From the NCBI GenBank assembly GCA_937958005.1, contig CALGOB010000046.1, positions 1-52,981 on the forward strand: DNA of 52,981 nucleotides, read 5' to 3'. The DNA is from an uncultured Cyclobacteriaceae bacterium. Its GTDB lineage: Bacteria > Bacteroidota > Bacteroidia > Cytophagales > Cyclobacteriaceae. Of this stretch, positions 31,880 to 42,051 are shown piece after piece (positions within the stretch are counted from its first letter, which is position 1; every line of letters begins with the position of its first letter). Under the pieces are notes generated by a model, which was given only the letters and a program-made list of their open reading frames with translations, had not been told where the DNA came from and ran no database searches. A program made the translations under genes and the position numbers.

Positions 31880-32807
31880 CAACGGGGAAAACAACCAAGA
31901 GTACCACACACCAGTCATGCTGGAAGAGTGTATTCAAGCATTAAAAATTAACCCGAAAGGCATTTATGTGGACCTCACTTTCGGAGGGGGAGGACATACA
32001 AAAAGAATATTAGATCAGCTGGAGGAAGGGCATTTGTATGCCTTTGATCAGGACGAAGAAGCAAGTCAAAATGCAAAAGCTTTTGAAGCTTCAGGAAAGT
32101 TTACTTTCGTTCAGGCGAATTTCAGATACTTAAAGAGGTACCTGAGATTTTATGGTATTGACAAAGTTGATGGAATACTTGGGGATTTTGGCGTTTCTTC
32201 ACATCAAATTGATGAGCCAAACCGTGGGTTTTCTACTCGTTTTCATGGTCAATTAGATATGAGGATGGATCAGTCGGGTGAATTAACTGCTGCTGAAATA
32301 CTCAATGGTTACTCGGAAAGGGAGCTTCATAAAATATTTGGCATTTATGGAGAGGTTAAAAACGCCAAAACATTAGCGGGAAGGATTGTTTCCGAACGTG
32401 TTAATAAGAAGTTTAAAACGATTGATGATTTAAAGCAAGTTTTAGAGGCATATGCTCCTCGCGGAAAATATGCTAAATATTATGCGCAAGTATTTCAGGC
32501 ATTGAGAATAGAAGTGAATGAAGAGCTGAAGGTGATAGAGGAGATGCTTGAGCAAGTGCCAGATGTTTTAAACACAGGCGGAAGGTTTGTGGCTATGTCT
32601 TATCACTCGCTAGAAGATAGGTTGGTGAAAAATTTTATTCTGAAGGGTAAGTTTTCTGGAGAAGTAGAAAAGGATTTTTATGGGAATATGATAAGGCCTT
32701 TGGAGCCTGTGGGAAAAAAAGTAATAACAGCTTCGGGAGAAGAATTAGAAAAGAATAACAGGGCCAGAAGTGCAAAACTTAGGGTTGCAGAAAAAATAGG
32801 AGAATGA
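31872..32807 (+). CDS. rsmH: 16S rRNA m4C1402 methyltransferase RsmH
   Basis: This 311-residue enzyme begins YHTPVMLEECIQAL, then DLTFGGGGHTKRIL (SAM site), AFDQDEEA, GVSSHQIDEPNRGFSTRFHG and the C-terminal SYHSLEDRLVKNF, all signature segments of RsmH (MraW). It adds the N4 methyl of m4Cm1402 in the ribosomal P site. The start overlaps mraZ by 8 bp and the stop overlaps ftsL by 4 bp, so the three are coupled. Confidence 0.96.
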   Translation: MNNNGENNQEYHTPVMLEECIQALKINPKGIYVDLTFGGGGHTKRILDQLEEGHLYAFDQDEEASQNAKAFEASGKFTFVQANFRYLKRYLRFYGIDKVDGILGDFGVSSHQIDEPNRGFSTRFHGQLDMRMDQSGELTAAEILNGYSERELHKIFGIYGEVKNAKTLAGRIVSERVNKKFKTIDDLKQVLEAYAPRGKYAKYYAQVFQALRIEVNEELKVIEEMLEQVPDVLNTGGRFVAMSYHSLEDRLVKNFILKGKFSGEVEKDFYGNMIRPLEPVGKKVITASGEELEKNNRARSAKLRVAEKIGE

Positions 32808-33166
32808 TTACTAATACAGTAAAAAACGGAAAAAAGAAGAAAAGCAAAGAGAGCTTTTTTAGCTGGTTAGAGAAAACTCTAAAGCTGGATCAGTTATTAG
32901 GCCCAGGTGGTTTTATGAAGTATGTACCCCATGTTGCGTTTTTAACGCTTTTAGGAGTGATTCATATTTGGCATGATCATCAAGCCGAGAAAGTAATTAG
33001 GAATATTGATGCGCTTGAAACTTCAGTTGAAGACTTACGAGCAGATTATACCACCCTAAAAGCAAGGTATATGTACACCAGTAAACAAACAGAAGTTGCT
33101 AAGAAAGTTCGGAAATTAGGATTAAAAGAAATAGATAAACCTTTAAAACAACTGGTTATTAAATAA
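32804..33166 (+). CDS. ftsL: FtsL-like cell division protein
   Basis: This 120-residue bitopic protein has a lysine-rich cytoplasmic N-terminus (NGKKKKSKESFFSW), one membrane helix (about residues 45-60, YVPHVAFLTLLGVIHIW) and an extracytoplasmic coiled coil (IRNIDALETSVEDLRADYTTL). FtsL bridges FtsQ and FtsB and activates FtsWI. Sequence conservation in the family is low, so the call rests on size, topology and position between rsmH and ftsI. It shares a base with the ftsI start. Confidence 0.82.
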   Translation: MITNTVKNGKKKKSKESFFSWLEKTLKLDQLLGPGGFMKYVPHVAFLTLLGVIHIWHDHQAEKVIRNIDALETSVEDLRADYTTLKARYMYTSKQTEVAKKVRKLGLKEIDKPLKQLVIK

Positions 33167-35262
33167 TGGGGTTTAAGAAATCCATATTACTGAGAGTAAG
33201 AATCTCATTTATTCTTGTGTTGTTGTTTTCAATGGGAATTGTCTACAGAATTTTTGTTATTCAGCATATTGAAGGGGACGAGTGGAAAGGACTTGCTAAA
33301 AACATGAGTTTAAAGTTCAAGAAGTTGAAGGCAACTCGAGGGAATATCTATTCTGATAATGGGAGTCTGCTGGCTACTTCATTGCCCTTTTACAGAGTTG
33401 CTTTTGACCCTACAGTTTGTAGCGACGATATTTTTGAAGCGAATAAAGGAGCTTTGGCTGCTGAAATGGCTAAGTTTTTTGGAAACAGGAATCAAGCGGG
33501 TTATTTGAAATTGATCAATGAAGCCAGGAAGGAAAAGAAACAATATTTGACTCTTAGTAAACGAATGGTCGATTACCAAGAGAAGAAACGATTAGAAAAA
33601 TGGCCGATATTCAATAAAGGAAGAATGCGTGGAGGAGTGATTTTTGAAAAGGTGGACGATAGGTTTCAGCCTTTTTCTAGTTTAGCCTCAAGGACAGTTG
33701 GAAAATTGAATAGTGATGATCAAGGAGTTGTTGGATTAGAGTATAGTTTTAATAGGCAATTGGCAGGAATTGACGGAGAAGCCTTGTTTGAGAAAATGGC
33801 AGGAGGTGGTTGGAGGCCTATTACAGATGGGTCTGAAGTACAACCAAAGGATGGTTATGATGTTCACACAACTATCAATGTGAATATGCAGGATGTTGCA
33901 GAAACTTCCTTATTAAAGACTTTAATAGCGAATGATGCAGATTATGGCAGTGTGATTGTCATGGAAGTAAGTACAGGAGAGATAAAAGCCATATCTAATT
34001 TAAGTAGGAATACAAATGGTAAATATTTGGAAAGGTATAATTATGCGGTAGGTAATCAAGGTTCTAGAGAGCCAGGGTCTACTTTTAAATTAGCCAGCAT
34101 GATTGCACTTTTTGAAGATTCAGATTTGCAATTGAATGATACAGTGGATACTGGAAACGGTGTTGAAAAATTTTACAATGAAACCATGAGGGACCATAAA
34201 CCAGGTGGTTATGGAAAACTGACAGTTCAGCAAATTTTTGAAAAATCTTCTAATATAGGGGTGGCGAAATTAGTAACTAATCAGTTTGGACAAAAACCGG
34301 AGAGATTTGTTAATTACTTGAAAGACATGAAGTTGCATAAGCCTCTGGGCTTTCAGTTGATAGGGGAGGGAAGACCATATATTAAAAGCCCTTCGGACTC
34401 TACATGGAGCGGTATTTCACTGCCTTGGATGTCTCATGGCTATGAATTGAAAATGACACCTTTGCAAACTTTGACTCTTTATAACGCAATAGCTAATGAA
34501 GGAAAGATGATTAGGCCTATGATTGTAAAAAGTTTAGGCAGTGCAGATAAAAAGGTGGATTTATATGAAACAAAAGTTTTGAATAAAAAGATATGCTCTA
34601 CTTCTACTCTTAGAAATGTAAGGTTGTTATTAGAAGGGGTGGTAGAAAGAGGTACTGCTAAGAATATTAATGACAGTTTTTACAAAATAGCAGGTAAAAC
34701 AGGAACTGCCAAGAAGGTAAGAAATGGAAAGTACACGAAAGAATATTATGCTTCGTTTGCAGGATATTTTCCTGCTGATGCTCCTAAATATAGTGCTATT
34801 GTAGTAATTGATAATCCTAGAAATTCTAAAATATATGGGAGTGACGTTGCTGCTCCTGTTTTTAAAGAGATAGCTGATAAGATTTATAGTTTGGACATTA
34901 GAATGCAAGAAAAATTCAAAGAAGGAACACCTATAGATGGGGTTTTTCCTACCATAAGAGGGGGGTACAGAGATGAATTAGTCATGTTATGTAATGAACT
35001 TGGGATTTCTAATTACAGTAATACAGAGAATGAGTGGGTGAAAACCAGGATAGTGAATAATTCTATTGCTTGGGAAAATAACAAGTTGGTAAATGATTTG
35101 GCGCCTGATGTAAGGGGATTAACTCTTAAGGATGCCCTATACATATTAGAAAATATGGGCCTTAAAGTAGAAACCAAAGGAATTGGAAGAGTATCGGAAC
35201 AGTCAATTGTTCCAGGTAAAAAAGTATATAACGGAGATATCATTAAACTAGAATTAAGTTAG
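33166..35262 (+). CDS. ftsI: Septal transpeptidase FtsI (PBP3) with PASTA domain
   Basis: This 698-residue class B penicillin-binding protein has an N-terminal anchor (VRISFILVLLFSMGIVYRIF), the pedestal with ATRGNIYSDNG, and the transpeptidase motifs SxxK (PGSTFKLAS), SxN (SSNIGVAK) and KTG (AGKTGTAKKV). A C-terminal PASTA domain follows (APDVRGLTLKDALYILEN ... PGKKVYNGDIIKLEL). It cross-links septal peptidoglycan together with FtsW. PASTA on FtsI is usual in Bacteroidota. The stop overlaps the murE GTG start by one base. Confidence 0.95.
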   Translation: MGFKKSILLRVRISFILVLLFSMGIVYRIFVIQHIEGDEWKGLAKNMSLKFKKLKATRGNIYSDNGSLLATSLPFYRVAFDPTVCSDDIFEANKGALAAEMAKFFGNRNQAGYLKLINEARKEKKQYLTLSKRMVDYQEKKRLEKWPIFNKGRMRGGVIFEKVDDRFQPFSSLASRTVGKLNSDDQGVVGLEYSFNRQLAGIDGEALFEKMAGGGWRPITDGSEVQPKDGYDVHTTINVNMQDVAETSLLKTLIANDADYGSVIVMEVSTGEIKAISNLSRNTNGKYLERYNYAVGNQGSREPGSTFKLASMIALFEDSDLQLNDTVDTGNGVEKFYNETMRDHKPGGYGKLTVQQIFEKSSNIGVAKLVTNQFGQKPERFVNYLKDMKLHKPLGFQLIGEGRPYIKSPSDSTWSGISLPWMSHGYELKMTPLQTLTLYNAIANEGKMIRPMIVKSLGSADKKVDLYETKVLNKKICSTSTLRNVRLLLEGVVERGTAKNINDSFYKIAGKTGTAKKVRNGKYTKEYYASFAGYFPADAPKYSAIVVIDNPRNSKIYGSDVAAPVFKEIADKIYSLDIRMQEKFKEGTPIDGVFPTIRGGYRDELVMLCNELGISNYSNTENEWVKTRIVNNSIAWENNKLVNDLAPDVRGLTLKDALYILENMGLKVETKGIGRVSEQSIVPGKKVYNGDIIKLELS

Positions 35263-36728
35263 TGGCTGTACTAAAAGATATATTGTACAAAATCCCTCTA
35301 AAGAGCGTATCGGGTGATATGGATGCACAAATAAATAGCATTTGCTTTGACTCTAGAGAGGCAAAGCAAGGCTGTTTATTTATTGCCGTAAAAGGATTAA
35401 CAGTAGACGGTCACCAGTATATTGAACAGGCGATCCAAAGCGGGGCAGTTGCTATTGTATGTGAAGAATTTCCAGCAAAAATAGCAGGGGAGATTACCTA
35501 TATACAAACGGATGAGTCTGCCGCTGCCTTAGGACAAATAGCTGCTAACTATTATGATAATCCATCCAAGAAGCTTCATTTAGTAGGGGTTACGGGCACT
35601 AACGGGAAAACAACTACAGCTACTCTATTATTCCAGCTTTTTGGTAAGTTGGGTTATAACGTGGGCTTATTATCTACCGTAGAAAATCGATTAAATGACA
35701 AGGTCTTACCTGCTAGATATACTACACCTGATGCACTTGCACTCAACCAATTATTGGATGAGTTTGTCAGGGCGGGATGTACGCACTGTTTTATGGAGGT
35801 AAGCTCACATGCCCTGTCTCAAAATAGAGTAAATGGAATTCATTTTAAAGGGGCATTATTCACAAATATTACTCATGATCATTTAGATTATCATGAAACA
35901 TTTGATGAGTACATCAAAGCCAAGAAATTATTGTTTGATGGGTTATCAAAACAAGCTTTTGCTATTACCAATACAGATGATAAACGTGGCAATGTCATGT
36001 TGCAAAATACGAAGGCAACAAAAAGAACTTACGGGTTTCAATTTGTGGCTGATTATAAATCTCGAATTATCAATAATACCCTACAAGGCTTAGAACTTGA
36101 AATAGATCAAAGAAATGTATGGTTTAGGTTGATAGGTAAATTTAATGCCTATAATCTTTTGGCCGCCTATGCAGTGGCAGTGGAATTAGGGGAAGAGGAA
36201 GACAATGTATTGACCGTTTTGTCAGAATTAAAACCGGCTAGAGGAAGATTTGAGCTTGTTGTAAATCAATCTGGTATAACCGCAATTGTGGATTATGCAC
36301 ATACGCCAGATGCACTTGAGAATGTCTTGAAAACTATCGAAGGCTTTAGGACTGGAAATGAACAAGTAATCACGGTGGTAGGTTGTGGAGGCGATAGGGA
36401 TAGAAGTAAACGTCCTTTAATGGCACAGATTGCAACTCAATACAGTAATAAAGTAATACTTACATCTGATAATCCAAGAACGGAAGATCCTGAGTTGATA
36501 TTGCGAGAGATGGAAGCAGGGGTAAGTAAATCAAATTTCAGAAAAACACTGACAGTTTCAGATAGGCGAGAAGCAATTAAAACAGCTTGTTCCCTAGCAG
36601 GGAAGGCAGATATTATATTGGTGGCTGGAAAGGGGCATGAAACTTATCAGGAAATTAATAAAGTGAGAGAGCCATTTGATGATAAAGAAGTTTTGGTAGA
36701 AATGTTAGAAATATTTAAAGAGGATTAA
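35262..36728 (+). CDS. murE: UDP-MurNAc-tripeptide synthetase MurE (meso-DAP type)
   Basis: This 488-residue Mur ligase has the ATP site GVTGTNGKTTTATLLF near residue 108, the substrate motif GCTHCFMEVSSHALSQ, and TSDNPRTEDP. The DNPR motif is the marker for meso-diaminopimelate as substrate, so the peptidoglycan is DAP-type. The start is GTG at 35262, sharing a base with the ftsI stop; no ATG is available upstream in frame. It adds the third amino acid to UDP-MurNAc-L-Ala-D-Glu in the cytoplasm. Confidence 0.95.
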   Translation: MAVLKDILYKIPLKSVSGDMDAQINSICFDSREAKQGCLFIAVKGLTVDGHQYIEQAIQSGAVAIVCEEFPAKIAGEITYIQTDESAAALGQIAANYYDNPSKKLHLVGVTGTNGKTTTATLLFQLFGKLGYNVGLLSTVENRLNDKVLPARYTTPDALALNQLLDEFVRAGCTHCFMEVSSHALSQNRVNGIHFKGALFTNITHDHLDYHETFDEYIKAKKLLFDGLSKQAFAITNTDDKRGNVMLQNTKATKRTYGFQFVADYKSRIINNTLQGLELEIDQRNVWFRLIGKFNAYNLLAAYAVAVELGEEEDNVLTVLSELKPARGRFELVVNQSGITAIVDYAHTPDALENVLKTIEGFRTGNEQVITVVGCGGDRDRSKRPLMAQIATQYSNKVILTSDNPRTEDPELILREMEAGVSKSNFRKTLTVSDRREAIKTACSLAGKADIILVAGKGHETYQEINKVREPFDDKEVLVEMLEIFKED

Positions 36729-36733
36729 GGTAG

Positions 36734-37930
36734 ATGTTTTATTACTTATTTAATTATTTGGATAGGGAACTTGACTTTTTGGGAGCAGGTGTATTTCAAT
36801 ACATTTCCTTCAGGGCAGGTATGGCAGCTATTGTCTCTTTATTGATCACAATCACTTTTGGGAAAAAGTTGATCAAAATGCTACTTAAACTTCAGGTAGG
36901 TGAAAAAATAAGGGATTTAGGGTTAGATGGCCAAAAGGAGAAAGAAGGGACACCTACTATGGGGGGAATCATCATCATAGCAGCTATAGTGATCCCTACG
37001 ATGCTTTTTGCCCAAGTACATAATGTCTATATTATTTTGCTATTGATTACGGCACTTTGGCTTGGTTTAATAGGATTTGCGGATGACTTCTTAAAAATAA
37101 AGAAGAAAAATAAAGATGGATTAGCTGGTAAGTTTAAGATAGTCGGACAAATAGGAATAGGATTGGTTGTTGGCTTGGTATTGGTTTTTAATGATAGCGT
37201 AGTTATTAGAGAGTTTGGAGATACCTTACCAGACGGGACTGTCAGTTTTGTAGATATTAAATCAGTGTCAACCACTCTTCCTTTTGTGAAGAATAATGAG
37301 TTTGAATATACTTGGTTACTGCCTGATATTTTAACAGATTATACCTGGGTACTTTATGTTTTAGTGGTCATATTTATCATCACTTCCGTTTCTAATGGGG
37401 CAAATATAACAGATGGAATAGATGGTTTGGCCGCCGGAACCTCTGCAATTATTGGATTGACCTTGGCAATACTAGCTTATTTATCTGGAAATGCGGTGTT
37501 TTCAGATTACCTAAACATCATGTATATCCCTGAATCAGGAGAATTGGTGATTTTCTGCGCTGCATTTGTGGGGGCTTGTATAGGTTTTTTATGGTACAAC
37601 TCTTTTCCTGCGCAAGTATTTATGGGAGATACAGGAAGTCTGTCTTTAGGTGGGATAATAGCAGTGCTAGCATTTACTATTAGAAAAGAATGGATGATCC
37701 CTATTTTATGTGGAATATTCCTGATAGAGAACTTAAGCGTAATTATACAGGTATCGTATTTTAAATATACCAAGAAGAGATATGGTGAAGGAAGAAGGGT
37801 CTTTAAGATGTCCCCCTTACACCATCACTACCAAAAAAAAGGATTGCATGAGGCAAAGATTGTTAGCAGATTTTGGACTGTTGGGGTCTTACTGGCAATT
37901 CTCACTTTAGCAACATTAAAACTTAGATAA
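36734..37930 (+). CDS. mraY: Phospho-MurNAc-pentapeptide transferase MraY
   Basis: This 398-residue membrane enzyme has about ten TM segments. Family motifs are [27 protein letters not shown] (the DD pair), [30 protein letters not shown] and the HHHYQKKG histidines. The ~40-residue extra loop after [12 protein letters not shown] is usual in Bacteroidota MraY. It makes lipid I from UDP-MurNAc-pentapeptide and undecaprenyl phosphate. A 23-bp gap separates it from the four-helix gene. Confidence 0.96.
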   Translation: MFYYLFNYLDRELDFLGAGVFQYISFRAGMAAIVSLLITITFGKKLIKMLLKLQVGEKIRDLGLDGQKEKEGTPTMGGIIIIAAIVIPTMLFAQVHNVYIILLLITALWLGLIGFADDFLKIKKKNKDGLAGKFKIVGQIGIGLVVGLVLVFNDSVVIREFGDTLPDGTVSFVDIKSVSTTLPFVKNNEFEYTWLLPDILTDYTWVLYVLVVIFIITSVSNGANITDGIDGLAAGTSAIIGLTLAILAYLSGNAVFSDYLNIMYIPESGELVIFCAAFVGACIGFLWYNSFPAQVFMGDTGSLSLGGIIAVLAFTIRKEWMIPILCGIFLIENLSVIIQVSYFKYTKKRYGEGRRVFKMSPLHHHYQKKGLHEAKIVSRFWTVGVLLAILTLATLKLR

Positions 37931-37953
37931 ATAGTATAAAAGAAATAATATTT

Positions 37954-38331
37954 ATGAAACTCAATGACCTAACCGAAAGAAACAAGAAATTCCAAAATTC
38001 AGTAGCGCAGATTACTGAGTTAGTACATCATATGACTGTATTGGAATATTGTACACAGCTGATAAGAAGTTCAAGGAAACTTGATAACTACTTAAGAAAA
38101 ATATTAGCGGCTAAATCTGAAATGCAATTTTCAGTTGCATTAGAGGCACTGGAAGAGGAGAGTGACGAAGTATTATTTATACTTGATAGATTGACGGAGT
38201 TTGATAAAAAGAACAGTACAACAGTTATGTCAGCAATGGTAAAACAAGGTTTCGATGTAGTATCAGTTTATTCTTTTGCATGTGATAAATTGATAGCTTC
38301 TAGGCTTTCTAAAGATGAGTTTGATAGTTAG
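37954..38331 (+). CDS. Four-helix-bundle (S23-like) protein inside the dcw operon
   Basis: This 125-residue, all-helical protein has TVLEYCTQLIRSSRKLDNYL, then AKSEMQFSVALEALEEESDE, then LFILDRLTEF. The order QLIRSS--L--YL -- AKS---F---L--L-EE--E follows the pattern of the S23/four-helix bundle family (intervening-sequence-type proteins), although the likeness is by eye. It lies 23 bp after mraY and 3 bp before murD, on the same strand and with ordinary codon use, so it is part of the operon. The role of S23-like proteins is unknown; in this place a cell-wall or ribosome link can only be guessed. Confidence 0.65.
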   Translation: MKLNDLTERNKKFQNSVAQITELVHHMTVLEYCTQLIRSSRKLDNYLRKILAAKSEMQFSVALEALEEESDEVLFILDRLTEFDKKNSTTVMSAMVKQGFDVVSVYSFACDKLIASRLSKDEFDS

Positions 38332-38334
38332 TAA

Positions 38335-39681
38335 ATGAATTTGATGGTTTCCATATTAGGCGCCGGTGAAAGTGGTGTGGGTGCTGCGTTACTGGCAAAG
38401 GCCAAGGGATATCAGGTTTTTCTTTCCGATTTTGGGGAAATCTCAGGTAAATACCGTCAAATTTTGGCTCAGAATCAGATTGCTTTTGAAGAAGGTAAAC
38501 ATACGATCGAACGGTTATTAAAAGCAGATTTAATCGTGAAAAGCCCAGGTATTCCAAGGACAGTTCCTGTTCTAAAGTCATTGAGGGAAGCAGGCATACC
38601 AATTATCTCTGAAATTGAATTTGCCAGCAGGTATACAAAAGCTAAAATAATCGCCATTACAGGTACAAATGGTAAAACAACTACTACTTTATTGATTGGG
38701 CATCTATTAAAAAGTGCTGGGATCAATGTAGCAGTTGGTGGAAACATCGGTAATAGTTTCGCTGCATTGGTTATTGAAGATGCATATGATTTCTATGTGT
38801 TGGAAATCAGCAGTTTCCAGTTAGATGATATAGTTGATTTTCAACCAAATATTGCAGTTATTTTGAATGTTACAGCAGATCATTTAGATCGGTATAATTA
38901 TGATTTTGATCAATATTTGGCTGCTAAACTGAAGCTGGTCAAGAATCAAGGTATCACAGATCATTTGATTTATAATTATGATGATGAATCATTACAAAAA
39001 GGTGTCTCTGAATTAGTAAACCAAGTAAATATTTTAGAAACCTCTGTAAGGAAAGAAAATATGAGCGGAGGTTTTTTGAAAGATGGATTTTTCTGGCTTG
39101 AGAATGGCGATAAGATTGAAATTGGAGCACTCCCTTTATATGGAAAACATAACCAATCTAATGCTTTAGCTGCCCTATTAGCCGCTAGCAAAATAGGAAT
39201 TGAGATAGATCAAATAGAAAGTGGATTAAAAAGTTTTAAGAACGCTCCACATAGAATGGAATTTGTGACAGAATTAAATGATGTTGTATACATCAATGAT
39301 TCTAAAGCGACTAATGTTGACGCTGTTTATTACGCGTTAGAAGGGATTGATAAGAAGATAGTTTGGATTGCTGGGGGTGTTGATAAAGGGAATGATTATA
39401 AACAAATTGATGATTTAGTAAAAGAAAAAGTTGAATTTCTAATATGCCTTGGGAAAGACAATCAACCTTTGATTGAGTCTTTTGCTTCATCAGTGAGTGA
39501 CCTACAAGAGGTTATAAATATGAATGATGCTGTTCAATTAGCAACTGAAGTAGCAAAGCCAGGACAAGTGATATTATTATCACCTGCCTGTGCAAGTTTT
39601 GATTTGTTCTCAAATTATGAGGATAGAGGAGATCAGTTTAGGAATGAAGTGTTGAAATTAAGAAAAGAGAAAAGTAATTAA
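38335..39681 (+). CDS. murD: UDP-MurNAc-L-Ala:D-Glu ligase MurD
   Basis: This 448-residue Mur ligase has an N-terminal Rossmann part (VSILGAGESGVGAALLAKAK), the ATP site AITGTNGKTTTTLLIG, the LNVTADHLDR motif, YINDSKATNVDA and SPACASFDLFSNYEDRGDQF near the end. These are diagnostic of MurD. It adds D-glutamate to UDP-MurNAc-L-Ala. The start ATG lies 3 bp after the stop of the four-helix gene and the stop lies 7 bp before ftsW. Confidence 0.96.
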   Translation: MNLMVSILGAGESGVGAALLAKAKGYQVFLSDFGEISGKYRQILAQNQIAFEEGKHTIERLLKADLIVKSPGIPRTVPVLKSLREAGIPIISEIEFASRYTKAKIIAITGTNGKTTTTLLIGHLLKSAGINVAVGGNIGNSFAALVIEDAYDFYVLEISSFQLDDIVDFQPNIAVILNVTADHLDRYNYDFDQYLAAKLKLVKNQGITDHLIYNYDDESLQKGVSELVNQVNILETSVRKENMSGGFLKDGFFWLENGDKIEIGALPLYGKHNQSNALAALLAASKIGIEIDQIESGLKSFKNAPHRMEFVTELNDVVYINDSKATNVDAVYYALEGIDKKIVWIAGGVDKGNDYKQIDDLVKEKVEFLICLGKDNQPLIESFASSVSDLQEVINMNDAVQLATEVAKPGQVILLSPACASFDLFSNYEDRGDQFRNEVLKLRKEKSN

Positions 39682-39688
39682 GACCATT

Positions 39689-40924
39689 ATGATGAAAGAA
39701 TGGGCACATAAAAATTTAAAAGGTGATCCAGTGATCTGGTTTGTAGTCTTTGCTTTGTCAATCCTCAGTATTTTGGTAGTATATAGTGCTACTGGATCTT
39801 TGGCTTATCAAAGAATGCAAGGAAATACAGAATACTATTTGCTGAAACATACTACCCTGGTAGGTTTGAGTTTTGTGGCTATGTGGTTTGTCCATAAATT
39901 AGATTACCGATACTTCAGTAAGATATCCCAATATGCTATGTGGCTATCAGTGCCGTTGCTGTTATATACATGGAAGTTTGGGACAGAGATCAATGAAGCA
40001 AGTAGATCTATTACCATTCCTTTGATTAATCAAGCGTTCCAACCTTCGGATTTAGCAAAATTGGCTCTGATCGTATCATTAGCAACGATGCTTTCAAAAA
40101 AGCAAAAAGACATCAATGATTTTCAAAAATCTATTGTGCCAATGTTGGTATGGGTTGGGGTGATTACTGGTTTAATAGCGATGACAGATACTTCATCTGC
40201 TATTTTACTATTTGTCACTTGTATGCTGGTATTATTTATAGGAAGAGTGCCCTTAAAATTTCTAGCTATGCTAGTTGTGATTGGGATGATGGCTGGTGCA
40301 GTGGCAATGACACTAGGGCAACGTTGGCCAACGGTGAAGTCTAGGCTTGAAGCTTTTGTAGATGGAGATATTTCATTTCAGGCACAGCAAGGCAATATTG
40401 CAATAGCCACTGGTGGTATAATCGGGAAAGGGCCTGGACAAAGCGACCAAAGAAATTACTTGCCACAGTCATTCTCAGATTTTATTTATGCGATATTGAT
40501 AGAAGAATATGGGTTCATAGGTGGTGTGAGTGTTTTACTGCTCTACTTGACACTTCTGTACCGTGGTATGAAAGCTGTTTCGGAAAGTGAAAGAGCCTAT
40601 GGAGGTTTGCTATCAGCAGGATTGAGCTTTGCACTGGTATTGCAGGCAATGGTAACTATGGGTGTGGTAGTTGGGCTAGGACCGGTAACGGGATTGCCAC
40701 TACCGATGATCAGTATGGGGGGGACCTCGCAATTATTTACTGGGATCGCGATGGGAATAATTATTAGTGTTTCAAAAGGAGAAAGTACTCAAATAGTAGC
40801 TAAAAAGCCAACCGGAAATACCCTTAAGAATGAGGTGATAGATCAAGGAGAAAATGATGATTTAATGGATGATGACTTGAAAGATTTTGATTTTGATGAT
40901 TTAGAAGAGGCGAATGCGGCTTAG
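39689..40924 (+). CDS. ftsW: Septal glycosyltransferase FtsW with acidic tail
   Basis: This 411-residue SEDS protein has ten or so TM segments and the family motifs QPSDLAKLALIV, TDTSSAILLFV, GPGQSDQRNYLPQSFSDFI (with the catalytic-type Asp region) and PMISMGGTSQL. It polymerises lipid II at the septum with FtsI. The cytoplasmic C-terminus is unusually acidic (residues ~389-407, DDDLKDFDFDDLEE). A very similar acidic motif is found in the FtsZ linker of this window (DDLDDFDFKDE). Confidence 0.95.
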   Translation: MMKEWAHKNLKGDPVIWFVVFALSILSILVVYSATGSLAYQRMQGNTEYYLLKHTTLVGLSFVAMWFVHKLDYRYFSKISQYAMWLSVPLLLYTWKFGTEINEASRSITIPLINQAFQPSDLAKLALIVSLATMLSKKQKDINDFQKSIVPMLVWVGVITGLIAMTDTSSAILLFVTCMLVLFIGRVPLKFLAMLVVIGMMAGAVAMTLGQRWPTVKSRLEAFVDGDISFQAQQGNIAIATGGIIGKGPGQSDQRNYLPQSFSDFIYAILIEEYGFIGGVSVLLLYLTLLYRGMKAVSESERAYGGLLSAGLSFALVLQAMVTMGVVVGLGPVTGLPLPMISMGGTSQLFTGIAMGIIISVSKGESTQIVAKKPTGNTLKNEVIDQGENDDLMDDDLKDFDFDDLEEANAA

Positions 40925-40935
40925 TAATATAGTAA

Positions 40936-42051
40936 TTGGAAAATAAAGAAAAAACATATCGAATTATAGTAAGTGGTGGTGGCACTGGAGGCCATATTTA
41001 CCCAGCAATAGCAGTTGCAAATGATCTTGGGAAAGAATTTTCTGGATGTGAAATCCTATTTGTAGGAGCTAAAGGAAAGATGGAGATGCAGAAAGTCCCT
41101 GAAGCTGGGTATAAAATTATTGGACTAAACATTGCTGGTTTACAGAGAAGGCTAACTTCTAAAAATTTGCTATTTCCTTTTAAGGCAATCAAAAGCTTAT
41201 TTGGAGCATTTAAGATACTTAGAAGTTTTAAACCAGATATTATTATTGGATTTGGTGGCTATGCAAGTGCACCCATGTTATATGCGGCTACACGTATGAA
41301 AAAACCAACGGTGATTCAAGAGCAGAACTCTCATGCTGGGATCACCAATAAGATGTTGAGTAAAAAGGTGGATAAAATCTGTGTCTCTTATGAAGGTATG
41401 GAAAAGTACTTTCCTAAAGAGAAGATTGTGCTTACTGGAAATCCAGTTAGAAAATCAATTGTTGAAGCACGCAATAAGCGAGTGAATGGTTTGGAATATT
41501 ATGGGCTAGACCCTAAAAAGAAAACCTTGTTGATTTTAGGGGGTAGCCTAGGAGCTAGAACCATCAATGAAAGTATATTAAATAAGCTAGATGAGATTAG
41601 CCAAGCCGGAATCCAAATGGTATGGCAGTGTGGTAAATTTTATTTCAAAGAAATGCTTGAAAGAGCAGCAGATAAATTAGGTAATGGATTAGTACTAACA
41701 GAATTTATTTCTGACATGGACTTGGCATATGGCGTAGCTGATGTAGTAATCTCTAGAGCAGGGGCACTCTCCATTTCTGAGCTTTGTCTAATAGGCAAGC
41801 CAGTCATATTTGTTCCTTCTCCAAATGTGGCAGAGGATCACCAGACTAAAAATGCAATGGCCTTAGTAGATAAAAAGGCCGCTAGAATTATCAAGGATGT
41901 TGATGCGAAAGAAAATTTAGTGCCAGAAAGTATCCAATTGATCTCAGATCAGAATGCTTGTAAGCTATTAGGAGAAAACATCAAATTAATGGCCAAGCCA
42001 AATGCAGTTGACGATATCGTAAAAGAAGTAAAGAGTTTAATGGTAAAATGA
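40936..42051 (+). CDS. murG: Lipid II synthase MurG
   Basis: This 371-residue GT28 enzyme has the N-terminal SGGGTGGHIYPAIAVAND, IIGFGGYASAP, LILGGSLGARTINES and SRAGALSISELCLIGKP followed by AEDHQTKNA. It transfers GlcNAc from UDP-GlcNAc to lipid I at the inner membrane face. The only usable start is TTG 40936, because a TAA at 40933-40935 lies directly before it in frame. The stop overlaps the murC start by 4 bp. Confidence 0.95.
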   Translation: MENKEKTYRIIVSGGGTGGHIYPAIAVANDLGKEFSGCEILFVGAKGKMEMQKVPEAGYKIIGLNIAGLQRRLTSKNLLFPFKAIKSLFGAFKILRSFKPDIIIGFGGYASAPMLYAATRMKKPTVIQEQNSHAGITNKMLSKKVDKICVSYEGMEKYFPKEKIVLTGNPVRKSIVEARNKRVNGLEYYGLDPKKKTLLILGGSLGARTINESILNKLDEISQAGIQMVWQCGKFYFKEMLERAADKLGNGLVLTEFISDMDLAYGVADVVISRAGALSISELCLIGKPVIFVPSPNVAEDHQTKNAMALVDKKAARIIKDVDAKENLVPESIQLISDQNACKLLGENIKLMAKPNAVDDIVKEVKSLMVK

